In this document: positions 32,170-39,959 of the stretch, in pieces
Layout: each line of letters begins with the position of its first letter
How positions within the stretch are numbered: position 1 is the stretch's first letter
DNA from: Armatimonadota bacterium
GTDB taxonomy: Bacteria; Sysuimicrobiota; Sysuimicrobiia; Sysuimicrobiales; Humicultoraceae
DNA: 64,000 nt
Direction of reading: 5' to 3'
Assembly: GCA_031459715.1 (NCBI GenBank)
Contig: JAVKIA010000003.1
Location: 1 to 64,000, forward strand
Position numbers and translations under genes: made by a program
The notes under the pieces: generated by a model
Databases searched by the model: none
Told to the model about the DNA's origin: nothing
What the model saw: only the letters and a program-made list of their open reading frames with translations

Positions 32170-33870
32170 CTACCTGACGGTCACCGTGTCCAGGTCGCGC
32201 AGCGCAGGGATGTGGACGAAACCGCGGACGTTCTTGCGAAAGGCCACGCTGTCCGTGCCGTGGAAGAGGAAGACGCAGGGGGCATCCCGCGCGATCAGGT
32301 CCACGGCCGCCTGCACCCAGCGCACCCGCTTGGCCTGGTCCACTGTCTCCCGCTGCGCCGCGTTCAGGGCGTCCACCTGGGAGTTGCTGTAGCCGAAGCT
32401 GTTGAACTTGGCACCGCTCCAGAACCAGTCGTCGATGGAGTCGTCCGGGTCGGGGTCTCCGCCGGAACCGATCTGCAGCAGCTCGAACTGGCCCTGGTCG
32501 AAGCGCTGCACCTGGACGGGGAAGTCCACCACCTCCAGCTCGATGGTGATCCCCAGGGTCCGCTTGTAGATATCCGCGATGATCTCCCCCCGGCGGCGCG
32601 TGATGGGCGTGACCACCATCCTGATGGCAAACCCCCTGCCGTACCCCGCTTCGGCCAGGAGCCTCCTGGCCTGGTCCGGGTCAAAGCGCTGCGGGCTGCT
32701 GGCCGTCAGGTCCCGAAAGTAGAGCTTCTGCGCCCTGGGGATGGGCCCAAACGCCGGGATCGCCCGGCCAAACAGGGCGCGGCGGATCAGGTCGTCGCGA
32801 TCCATGCCCCTGGCCATGGCCAGACGCACCCGCAGGTCGTCCGTGGGCAGGGTGGCTTTGCCGATCTTCTGCTGTTTGTCCTTGCGCAGGTTGAAGAAGA
32901 TGGCCTGGAACCCGGGATCGTCGGCCTCGGAGATGACCACATCGCGCATGGCCTTGACTCGGTCGAAGATGGTCTCAGGGATGGCCACGTTGCCGGTGAG
33001 GAAGTCCACCTGCCCGGACTGCAGGGCAGAGGCCAGGGTTGCCGGTTCCTCAATGTTGAAGATGGTCACCCGGTCCAGCTTGGGGCGGTCGCTGATGTAG
33101 TAGTCGGGGAACTTCTCCAGGACGATCCGCTCTCCCAGGCGGTGCTCGGCGATGCGGAAGGGCCCGGTGCCCACGGGGCGCCGGGTGTACTCCCGCCCCA
33201 TCTGCTCCAGGGCCCGGCGGTTGACGATGGTCAGCGCCCGGCCGCTGCTGCGCTCGGTGATCTTCACCAGCAGGGAGGCCCTGGGTTCCTTCAGGGTGAA
33301 CCGCACGGTGAACGGATCCAGCCGCTCCGCCTTCTCGAAGGGATCCAGGATGCTCCGGTGCAGAGAGCCGGCGCGCGGGTCGCGCGTGCGGTTGAAGGTG
33401 TAGATGACGTCGTCCGCGGTGAAGCTGTCGCCGTTGTGCCACTTCACCCCCCGGCGCAGGCGGAAGGTCCAGGTCAGCCCGTCCGCGCTCACCTCCCAGC
33501 TCTCCGCCAGGTCTGGACGGGGTACCAGCCCCGCATCGATGTGGGTGAGCCCGCCCAGCACGTTGCTGGTGATCTGGAACTGCACCACCTGGTTGATGAA
33601 GGCAGGGTCCAGGTTAGTGAACTCGCGCACCCCCCAGGCGGCCTTGAGTTCGCCCCCGGGAGCGCCGGCCTGGGCGTAGGCGGGGGTCGGCCGGAGCAGG
33701 GGTGCAAGGTAGTGCAAGGCTCCGGTGGCGATGGCCAGGCGCAGGAAGTGCCGGCGGGAAATGCGGTCGCTGCAGAGGTCCTCCCACTGCAACCCCAGCT
33801 TGGGGTCTTCTGGGTCGAAGTCCGCCGCCCACCTCAGGTCTTCCAGAAGCTGGTCACGTTCCTTCACCAT
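32170..33870 (-). CDS. dppA: Tat-exported extracellular solute-binding protein, DppA family (set 1)
   Basis: A 566-residue family 5 binding protein. The start at 33870 has an aggggagggg site. A hydrophilic, acidic segment of about 36 residues precedes a twin-arginine signal, DRISRRHFLRLAIATGALHYL, ending near AYAQAG, so the receptor is probably folded before export. The mature region has LAESWEVSADGLTWTFRLRRGVKWHNGD and PDDSIDDWFW, typical of the family. The long N-terminal stretch before the RR motif is unusual. It is the receptor for the adjacent DppBC and follows a GntR regulator by 76 nt. Confidence 0.92.
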   Translation of the reverse strand: MVKERDQLLEDLRWAADFDPEDPKLGLQWEDLCSDRISRRHFLRLAIATGALHYLAPLLRPTPAYAQAGAPGGELKAAWGVREFTNLDPAFINQVVQFQITSNVLGGLTHIDAGLVPRPDLAESWEVSADGLTWTFRLRRGVKWHNGDSFTADDVIYTFNRTRDPRAGSLHRSILDPFEKAERLDPFTVRFTLKEPRASLLVKITERSSGRALTIVNRRALEQMGREYTRRPVGTGPFRIAEHRLGERIVLEKFPDYYISDRPKLDRVTIFNIEEPATLASALQSGQVDFLTGNVAIPETIFDRVKAMRDVVISEADDPGFQAIFFNLRKDKQQKIGKATLPTDDLRVRLAMARGMDRDDLIRRALFGRAIPAFGPIPRAQKLYFRDLTASSPQRFDPDQARRLLAEAGYGRGFAIRMVVTPITRRRGEIIADIYKRTLGITIELEVVDFPVQVQRFDQGQFELLQIGSGGDPDPDDSIDDWFWSGAKFNSFGYSNSQVDALNAAQRETVDQAKRVRWVQAAVDLIARDAPCVFLFHGTDSVAFRKNVRGFVHIPALRDLDTVTVR

Positions 33871-33946
33871 GCTCTCCCCTCCCCTGTACCGGCGTCTCTG
33901 CCCTGTCCCGGTTATCACCGTCAGCCCGATGGCAGGCATCGGGATC

Positions 33947-34654
33947 CTACTCCCGCAGCGCCTCCTCGATCACAGAGAAGTGCTTCTCCATGGCGGCCAC
34001 GGCGGCGGCCTGATCCCTCGCCTCCACCGCCCGCACGATGGCCTCGTGCAGCTCGTAGGCCCGGGCAAAGGCATCGGCCCGCTCCTGGTAGAACTTGCGG
34101 CGCAGCTCCACGGCCAGCTCCTGGCGCATGACCTCCAGCAGAGGGCGGACGGTCTGCTCGATGAGCGGGTTGCCGCTGGCGGCGACCAGCGCCAGGTGGA
34201 ACTCCAGGTTGGCCAGGCTGAAGGCGTCGTAGTCGGCGGCCTTCGCGGCCCCCTCCATGGCGGCCAGAGCCTGGCGCAGCTGGCTGAGGCCCTGCGGCGT
34301 CCCCCGCCGGACCATGTGGTGCACCACCCCCACCTCCAGCGCCCGGCGGGCCTCCAGGACGTCCACTAGCGAAGGGCTCTCCTCGAGCAGCGCCATGACC
34401 TGCAGCGCCTCCGCCGTGTCCGCCGCGCTGCGCACATAGGTCCCGTCGCCCACCCGGCTGGCGACGACGCCGACGATCTGCAGGGCGGAGAGCGCCTCGC
34501 GCACCGAAGGGCGGCTGACCCCCATCTCCTCGGCCAGGACCCGCTCCGGGGGCAGCCGGTCACCCACGCGGTACTGCCCCGACATGATGGCCTGCAGGAT
34601 CTGCTCTGCGACGTGCGTGCTCTTCTTCTTGGTGAGGATACGCTGGAAAGGCAC
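33947..34654 (-). CDS. GntR-family transcriptional regulator, FadR/FCD subfamily
   Basis: A 235-residue regulator. The winged helix is at residues 10-75 (YRVGDRLPPERVLAEEMGVSRPSVREALSALQIVGVV). The FCD effector domain follows (VDVLEARRALEVGVVHHMV, LEFHLALVAASGNPLIEQTVRPLLEVM, HEAIVRAVEARD) with metal-coordinating histidines typical of sensors of small carboxylates. It lies first in the dpp set 1 transcription unit and is divergent from the TAXI-TRAP genes, so it may control either. A palindromic site 100 nt upstream is a candidate operator. Confidence 0.9.
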   Translation of the reverse strand: MPFQRILTKKKSTHVAEQILQAIMSGQYRVGDRLPPERVLAEEMGVSRPSVREALSALQIVGVVASRVGDGTYVRSAADTAEALQVMALLEESPSLVDVLEARRALEVGVVHHMVRRGTPQGLSQLRQALAAMEGAAKAADYDAFSLANLEFHLALVAASGNPLIEQTVRPLLEVMRQELAVELRRKFYQERADAFARAYELHEAIVRAVEARDQAAAVAAMEKHFSVIEEALRE

Positions 34655-34754
34655 GCCAGATTCTGCCCCCTCTACCCGATCCGCCGGATGCGGCCCGCGT
34701 GCTCTCCCGATGGTACTTGACGCAGATAGTCGCGCTTCCTGGGGGATTTGTCAA

Positions 34755-34768
34755 GAGGTCTGACCAAT
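34755..34768. promoter_or_regulatory. FCD-GntR-type operator candidate
   Basis: The palindrome GGTC-T-GACC (34757-34765), flanked as A-GGTCTGACC-AAT, closely resembles the TGGTCTGACCA sites of PdhR/LldR/FadR-type regulators. It lies in the divergent region between the GntR gene and the TAXI receptor gene, so it could serve both directions. Confidence 0.5.
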
Positions 34769-34797
34769 GCCGCTCTCCAGAGCGGCAGGTTTCCTGC
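34769..34797. promoter_or_regulatory. Two adjacent inverted repeats in the GntR-TAXI divergent region
   Basis: GCCGCTCT-CC-AGAGCGGC is a perfect 8-bp-arm palindrome, directly followed by GCAGG-TTT-CCTGC. They abut the GntR operator candidate. They may be protein sites or RNA hairpins in a leader; no terminator-like U-run follows. Confidence 0.4.
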
Positions 34798-34923
34798 TAG
34801 AGAATTCTCCCCTGGCCCAGGTGGCAGGGTTCTCCCGGGCCGACGCGAAACGTCTAACATTACCGGCATTAGCGGCTTGAGTGCCTATCTCGTAGGGAAA
34901 AGCCCGGAAAAGGAGGGGATTTT

Positions 34924-35901
34924 ATGCGCACGGTGCTCTGGGTCAGGGCGAGCGCGGTCGCCCTGGTCTTCATCCTGGTCGCGGTCCTCGGGCCTGCCGT
35001 AGCAGCACCGCAGATCCGTCTCTCCATCGTGACCGGCGGAACCGGCGGGGTCTACTTCCCGCTGGGCGGCGGGCTGGCCCGGCTCATTTCTCGCAATATC
35101 CCCAACGTGGAGGCGACCGCGGAGGTGACCTCGGCCTCCGTGGACAACATGCGACTCATCGGGGCGAAGCGCGCCGACCTGGCCCTGACGCTGGCGGACA
35201 CGGCATACGACGCCGTGAACGGACTGGAGTCCTTTCGCGGCAACCCTGTCCCAGCCGTCACCCTTACCCCGCTATACGACAACTTCAACCACCTGGTGAC
35301 CGTGGAGGGCACAGGCATCAACACCATTGCCGACCTGAGGGGCAAGCGGGTTTCGGTTGGCTCGCCCGGCAGCGGGACCGAGGTCACGGCGCTACGCCTC
35401 CTGCAAGCGGCGGGGGTCGACCCCGACCGGGACATCCGCAAAGACCGGCTGGGCGTGGCCCAGTCCGTGGATGCGCTGCGGGACAAGAAAATCGACGCCT
35501 TCTTCTGGAGTGGCGGCCTGCCCACCTCGGCGGTGCTGGATCTGGCTGCGACCCCGGGCGTTCGCATCAAGCTCATCCCCCTGGACTCGGTGCTGCCGGC
35601 CCTGCAGGCCAAGTACGGCAAGCTCTACTTCCGCTCCACGATCCTCAAGGAGATCTACCCGGGGGTGATGGCCAACGTGCCGACCGTGGGCGTGGCCAAC
35701 CTGCTGGTCGTGCACCGGGACTTCAACACGGAGCTGGCCTACCAGATCACGAAGCTCATCTTCGAGAAGCGGGCCGAGCTGGCGCAGGTACACCGGGAGG
35801 CCGCCAACATAAGGCTGATCGGCGCGGCCGAGCGCTCGCCGTTGCCGTTCCACCCCGGTGCCGCCCGCTACTTCCGGGAGCGTGGGGTGGCGGGGTTCTA
35901 G
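34924..35901 (+). CDS. TAXI-family TRAP transporter solute receptor
   Basis: A 325-residue periplasmic receptor. A signal peptide occupies about residues 1-28 (basic start, then ALVFILVAVLGPAVAA). The mature protein opens IRLSIVTGGTGGVYFPLGGGLARLI, the defining motif of TAXI receptors, followed by ADLALTLADTAYDAV and VSVGSPGSGTEVTA. An aaggagggg site lies 7 nt upstream. It is the first of three genes with DUF1850 and a fused TRAP permease, a standard TRAP-TAXI set. Known ligands of such systems include glutamate and other carboxylates; the ligand here is not known. Confidence 0.94.
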   Translation: MRTVLWVRASAVALVFILVAVLGPAVAAPQIRLSIVTGGTGGVYFPLGGGLARLISRNIPNVEATAEVTSASVDNMRLIGAKRADLALTLADTAYDAVNGLESFRGNPVPAVTLTPLYDNFNHLVTVEGTGINTIADLRGKRVSVGSPGSGTEVTALRLLQAAGVDPDRDIRKDRLGVAQSVDALRDKKIDAFFWSGGLPTSAVLDLAATPGVRIKLIPLDSVLPALQAKYGKLYFRSTILKEIYPGVMANVPTVGVANLLVVHRDFNTELAYQITKLIFEKRAELAQVHREAANIRLIGAAERSPLPFHPGAARYFRERGVAGF

Positions 35902-35911
35902 TCTGCCCTCC

Positions 35912-36379
35912 ATGCGGCTCCTCGTCCTCCTCGCTGCCGTCATGCTCGCGACGGCCCTGGCCCGGCCCTTCCAGGTTCTGGTCGTCTCCGACGAGGAAGG
36001 CCGGGTGCGCTGGCAGGTTCCGGCAACCGAGGGGACGGCAGTCGTCCTGCAGTACACCCACTCCATCTACCTGGCACCCACCTGGGAGCGCTTCGTCGTC
36101 CGCGGCGGCCGTCTGCATCTGGTGGATGTCAGCAGCACGCGCGAGGCGGTGCTGGAGTACCACCGTCTCGCGCCCCCTTACCGTGCTGAGGGCGGGCGGC
36201 TGGTGGCCGCCATCTCCGGGGTGACCCTCGACGGGTATGTGCTGAGGGTGGGGCCCCGCGGTCACCCCACGCTGCAGGTCGGCTCCAGGGTGCTGCCCCT
36301 CCATGCAGTAGGCGTGGGCGCCGCCGTGCGCATCGTCGTCCGGCCCGCGCCCCGTCTCGGCGCCTGGCTGCACAGGTAG
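35912..36379 (+). CDS. DUF1850 domain protein of the TRAP-TAXI system
   Basis: A 155-residue protein with an N-terminal hydrophobic segment (signal or anchor, residues 1-18) and the DUF1850 pattern WQVPATEGTAVVLQYTHSIYLAPTWERF, then LEYHRLAPPYRAEGG. DUF1850 genes are regular partners of TAXI receptors and fused TRAP permeases, where their role is unresolved. The ATG at 35912 is preferred because an earlier ATG at 35858 overlaps the receptor gene by 44 nt and lacks a hydrophobic start. Confidence 0.82.
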   Translation: MRLLVLLAAVMLATALARPFQVLVVSDEEGRVRWQVPATEGTAVVLQYTHSIYLAPTWERFVVRGGRLHLVDVSSTREAVLEYHRLAPPYRAEGGRLVAAISGVTLDGYVLRVGPRGHPTLQVGSRVLPLHAVGVGAAVRIVVRPAPRLGAWLHR

Positions 36380-36390
36380 AGTAGAAACAC

Positions 36391-38577
36391 ATGGCCCGGG
36401 AACCCGAGGCTGCACTCCTCAAATCCCAGGAGGAGCTCGAGGAGCTCGTCGAGCGGTTCGAGGGTAAGACCCGACATCTGGGCGGGACCGCGGGATGGCT
36501 GGTCACCACGGCGCTGGTCCTGATGAGCCTCTACCACCTCTATGCCGCACAGGCCACGTTTGTGCGGCAGATCCACCTGACCATCCACCTGCTCTTCGTC
36601 CTCGTCCTCACGTTCCTGCTCTACCCGGCGCGGAGGGAGCGGCTGGACCGAATCACTCCTACCGACGCGGTCCTGGCCGGGCTGGCGGCGCTATCCCTGG
36701 GCTACATCCTGTGGGACTTCGAGGCGTTCATCTACCGCGCCGTGGTGCCCACCACGGTCGACCTGGTCCTGGGGACGGTCCTGATCCTCCTGGTCCTGGA
36801 GGCCACGCGACGGGCTGTGGGGCGCGCCCTCCTCGTCCTGGTCCTGGCCTTCCTGCTCTACGCCTTCGCCGGACCGTGGCTCCCCCCACCCTTCACCCAC
36901 CGCGGATATGACCTGGCCCGCGTGGTTGGCCAGCTCTACATGACGCTGGAGGGGATCTTCGGCGTCCCCCTGGAAGTCTCGTCCACCTTCATCATCCTCT
37001 TTACCATCTACGGGTCGTTTCTGGAGCAGTCCGGCGCCGGGAAGTTCTTCGTGGACCTGGCCCTGGCCCTGGTGGGTCGAAGGCGCACCGGGCCGGGCCA
37101 GGCGGTCACCGTGGCCTCCTTCCTCCTGGGCGGGCCGTCGGGCAGCGGAGTGGCCACCACGGTCAGCGTCGGGGCCATCGCCTATCCCTTGCTGAAGCGA
37201 GCCGGGTACGACCGGGAGGCGGCGGGGGGCCTGCTCTCCGCCGGCGGGATCGGCGCGGTGATCTCTCCGCCCATCCTGGGCGCGGCGGCTTTCATCATCG
37301 CGGAGATCCTGAAGATCTCCTACCTGCAGGTCATTAAGATGGCCATCATCCCCACGATCCTCTACTATGTGGCCGTCTTCTTCATGATCGAGCTGGACGC
37401 CCGGCGCTTCCGCCTGAGCCGCGTGGAGATCCGCACCGAGAGCGCCGCGCGGCTGATGCTGCGCTACTGGTACCTGCTGAGCTCGCTGGTGGTCATCCCC
37501 CTTTTCATGATCCTGGGCCTGACCGCGATCACCGCGGTGCTGTGGGCGACGATGATCGCCCTGGTCACCTCCTTCCTCCGCCGCGAGACCGCGCTGGCTG
37601 TCCTCATGCGCCGGGAACGCCGCCACCCGTGGTGGCCCTGGCTGCTGGTCCTGGCGGTGATGGCCTACCTGGGCTGGGTCACCGTGGGTCAGGGTATCCC
37701 CGTCCCCCGCCCCGGGGCGATCTGGCGTGGGGCCACGATCCTGTTCGTCGCCGTCTGGGTCGCCTCGGCCGCACTCTTCTTCGTCGCCGCCCTCACCCGC
37801 GGCCGCCTGGGATTCGGGCGCATCGGCGTGGACACGGAGAAGGGCGTGGCCGCCCTGGCCAACGGGAGCCGGCAGGTGCTGAGCGTGGCCGTGACCACGG
37901 CGGCTGCGGGGATCATCGTCGGGGTGACCAACCTGACCGGCTTGGGGTTGAAAATTGCAGACATCATCGTCTCCCTGGCCGGCGGGAACCTGCTCTTCAC
38001 CCTGGTCCTGGCCGGCATCTCCCTGTGGGTTCTGGGCCTGGCCCTGCCCATCACCGCCACCTACATCATCGCCGCGGTAATGGTGGCTCCGGCACTGACC
38101 AAGCTGGGAGTCTCCGAGCTGGCGGCGCATATGTTCATCTTCTACTACGCCATCCTCTCCGAGGTCTCGCCGCCGGTGGGCCTTTCCCCCATGGCCGCCG
38201 CCGCGCTGACCGGCGGCAACGCCTTCAAGACCATGCTCCAGGCGTGGAAGTACACCCTGCCGGCGTTCGTTGTCCCCTTCATGTTCACCGTGCACCCGGC
38301 GGGGGTGGCCCTGCTCCTGGAGACCGGGGAGTGGCTGGAGATTGTCAAGATTACCGCCACCGCTGTGGCCGGCCTGGCCGCCCTGGCTGCAGCAGTCGGC
38401 GGCTGGCTGCTACGCCCCGCCACGGGCCTGGAGCGCGTACTGCTGGCCGCGGCCGGGCTGACCCTGGTCTACCCCGCCACCGGCCCGGACCTGGTCGCCG
38501 CAGCGGTCATCGCCATGGTGATCATCCTGCAGGTGCGCCGGCCGCTGCCGCTCCCGGCCACGCCGGGAGAGGGATGA
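36391..38577 (+). CDS. TRAP transporter fused permease (DctQM-type, TAXI-associated)
   Basis: A 728-residue membrane protein with the small (DctQ) and large (DctM) permeases in one chain and close to 18-20 hydrophobic segments. The large-subunit region includes QSGAGKFFVDLALALVGRR, GGPSGSGVATTVSVGAIAYP, AGGIGAVISPPILGAAAFIIAE and, at the end, LSEVSPPVGLSPMAAAALTGGN. It uses an ion gradient to import the solute delivered by the TAXI receptor. It starts 11 nt after the DUF1850 gene. Confidence 0.93.
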   Translation: MAREPEAALLKSQEELEELVERFEGKTRHLGGTAGWLVTTALVLMSLYHLYAAQATFVRQIHLTIHLLFVLVLTFLLYPARRERLDRITPTDAVLAGLAALSLGYILWDFEAFIYRAVVPTTVDLVLGTVLILLVLEATRRAVGRALLVLVLAFLLYAFAGPWLPPPFTHRGYDLARVVGQLYMTLEGIFGVPLEVSSTFIILFTIYGSFLEQSGAGKFFVDLALALVGRRRTGPGQAVTVASFLLGGPSGSGVATTVSVGAIAYPLLKRAGYDREAAGGLLSAGGIGAVISPPILGAAAFIIAEILKISYLQVIKMAIIPTILYYVAVFFMIELDARRFRLSRVEIRTESAARLMLRYWYLLSSLVVIPLFMILGLTAITAVLWATMIALVTSFLRRETALAVLMRRERRHPWWPWLLVLAVMAYLGWVTVGQGIPVPRPGAIWRGATILFVAVWVASAALFFVAALTRGRLGFGRIGVDTEKGVAALANGSRQVLSVAVTTAAAGIIVGVTNLTGLGLKIADIIVSLAGGNLLFTLVLAGISLWVLGLALPITATYIIAAVMVAPALTKLGVSELAAHMFIFYYAILSEVSPPVGLSPMAAAALTGGNAFKTMLQAWKYTLPAFVVPFMFTVHPAGVALLLETGEWLEIVKITATAVAGLAALAAAVGGWLLRPATGLERVLLAAAGLTLVYPATGPDLVAAAVIAMVIILQVRRPLPLPATPGEG

Positions 38578-38620
38578 ACGGCCCAACAAGGGGGATCCGG
38601 CCATTTCTCGCGCTGCGCAG

Positions 38621-39247
38621 ATGGGACCAGGCTCCGCTCCTGTTTCCGGTGAAAGTATCACCCTCCCCGCACCCCGCCTTGACAGCGGCACCTCGGTGGA
38701 GCGGGCCTTGTTTGCGAGGAGATCCATCAGGGAGTTCAAGCCCGGGCCGCTGACCCTGCCCGAGGTCGCGCAGCTCCTCTGGGCCGCACAGGGCACTACC
38801 GATCCACAGGAGGGATTCCGCACCGCTCCCTCCGCGGGCGCCACATATCCGCTGGAGGTCTACCTTGCGGTGGGCAGGGTTCAGAAGTTGGCGGAAGGGG
38901 TCTACCGGTACAGTCCCGCAGCCCACGCATTGGCGCGGCTCCGTGAGGGTGACGTCAGGCAGGCCCTGGCGGATGCCGCCCTCGGGCAGAGGTGTGTGGG
39001 GGAGGGCGCGGCCGTCCTGGTTCTTGCGGCCGTGTACGAGCGCACCGCGCAGCGTTACGGCGACCGCGGCATCCGCTACGTGCACATGGAAGTGGGCCAC
39101 GCGGCACAGAATGTCTACCTGCAGGGGGTGACGCTGGGCCTGGGCACCGTGGTGGTCGGCGCCTTCCATGACCAGCAGGTGCGCCGCATCATGCGGATGC
39201 CCCAGCGGGAAACACCTCTCTACATCATGCCGGTGGGACGGCAGTAG
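38621..39247 (+). CDS. SagB-type nitroreductase-family oxidoreductase
   Basis: A 208-residue FMN enzyme. LFARRSIREFKPGPLTLPEVAQLLWAAQG is the nitroreductase entry helix, TAPSAGATYPLEVYLAVG is the SagB-type motif, and HMEVGHAAQNVYLQGVTLGLGTVVVGAF binds flavin. Stand-alone members act on nitro compounds, quinones or unknown small molecules. No peptide-modifying partners (cyclodehydratase) are nearby, so a natural-product role is not supported. The ribosome binding site is weak; it is 43 nt downstream of the TRAP permease. Confidence 0.87.
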   Translation: MGPGSAPVSGESITLPAPRLDSGTSVERALFARRSIREFKPGPLTLPEVAQLLWAAQGTTDPQEGFRTAPSAGATYPLEVYLAVGRVQKLAEGVYRYSPAAHALARLREGDVRQALADAALGQRCVGEGAAVLVLAAVYERTAQRYGDRGIRYVHMEVGHAAQNVYLQGVTLGLGTVVVGAFHDQQVRRIMRMPQRETPLYIMPVGRQ

Positions 39248-39261
39248 GAGGAACGACGCAG

Positions 39262-39651
39262 ATGCACGAGGAGATAGCTCCTAGACCGCCAGTTGAGGGT
39301 GCCGCTGAGGGTGCCTCCACCCAGCCCGACGACACAGGCCCGGCTGATGAGACAACTGAGCCTGCCTCCGCGGCTCAGCCCGCCGCCGCTGAACGTGTGA
39401 ACGCCCGGGCCGTAGTCCTGACCTGCATCAGCCTGCTGGCGTCCAAGGCCTGGGAGGCCATGGGCTTGGTTCCCGACCCGGCGACCAAGAAGCTGGAGCG
39501 GCATCTGGACGAGGCGCGGCTGGCCATCGACGCCGCAGCTGCGCTGGTGGACCTGATTAAGGAGCAGGTGCAGGACCGCGAACGCCGCGAGCTGGAGACC
39601 CTGCTGACCAATCTCCGCCTGAACTACGTGGAACAGCGCGCCAGAGGCTGA
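39262..39651 (+). CDS. DUF1844 family protein
   Basis: A 129-residue protein. The first 45 residues are Ala/Pro/Glu-rich and probably disordered. The rest matches DUF1844: LTCISLLASKAWEAMGLVPDPATKKLERHLDEARLAIDAAAALV, then LETLLTNLRLNYVEQ. Function is unknown. It is 14 nt after the SagB-type gene with a clear aggagg site, so it is in the same unit. Confidence 0.8.
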   Translation: MHEEIAPRPPVEGAAEGASTQPDDTGPADETTEPASAAQPAAAERVNARAVVLTCISLLASKAWEAMGLVPDPATKKLERHLDEARLAIDAAAALVDLIKEQVQDRERRELETLLTNLRLNYVEQRARG

Positions 39652-39749
39652 CCTCACCAGGGCTCGCTTGCCCGGCACTGCGCCCCCAATCGCGCAGGAC
39701 AGCCTCCGGGTGGTGCCTCAGGCCCTTGACATCGACATGTGTAAACACT

Positions 39750-39794
39750 CACGGTCCGTGGTTGCACGGTCCGTGGACGCACGGTCCGTGGACG
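39750..39794. repeat. Three tandem 15-bp repeats with palindromic cores
   Basis: CACGGTCCGTGG begins at 39750, 39765 and 39780, a strict 15-bp period separated by TTG or ACG. Each core CACGG-T-CCGTG is itself an inverted repeat. The array sits 165 nt before the TATAAT box of the next gene. It looks like a cluster of regulator sites or a small slippage repeat. Confidence 0.75.
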
Positions 39795-39924
39795 CGCGCA
39801 AATGTGAAAGGCGGCCGACGAACACCCGGAGGCCCGCTTCAGGGGTAACGGCGCAGGACGGAGATACAGCCAGCCCATTGCCAGCTCCGTGGCAGGACGA
39901 CCGCACCAAACCCCTGGTCACCTC

Positions 39925-39930
39925 TATAAT
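39925..39930 (+). promoter_or_regulatory. Consensus -10 box upstream of the DUF255 gene
   Basis: TATAAT occurs 30 nt before the GTG start, in an otherwise GC-rich stretch, and a ggaggg ribosome binding site follows. No good -35 hexamer is present at 16-18 nt, so an activator may be needed. Confidence 0.5.
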
Positions 39931-39959
39931 GGGTAGAAACGTACCCGTCGGAGGGACAT

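Noticed and set aside
38621-39247. SagB-type protein as part of a modified-peptide (azole) cluster
   Set aside because: No cyclodehydratase, precursor peptide or exporter is nearby; a stand-alone nitroreductase-like enzyme is the simpler reading.
39750-39794. CRISPR-like array
   Set aside because: The 15-bp period leaves only 3-nt spacers and no cas genes are present; it is a simple tandem repeat.
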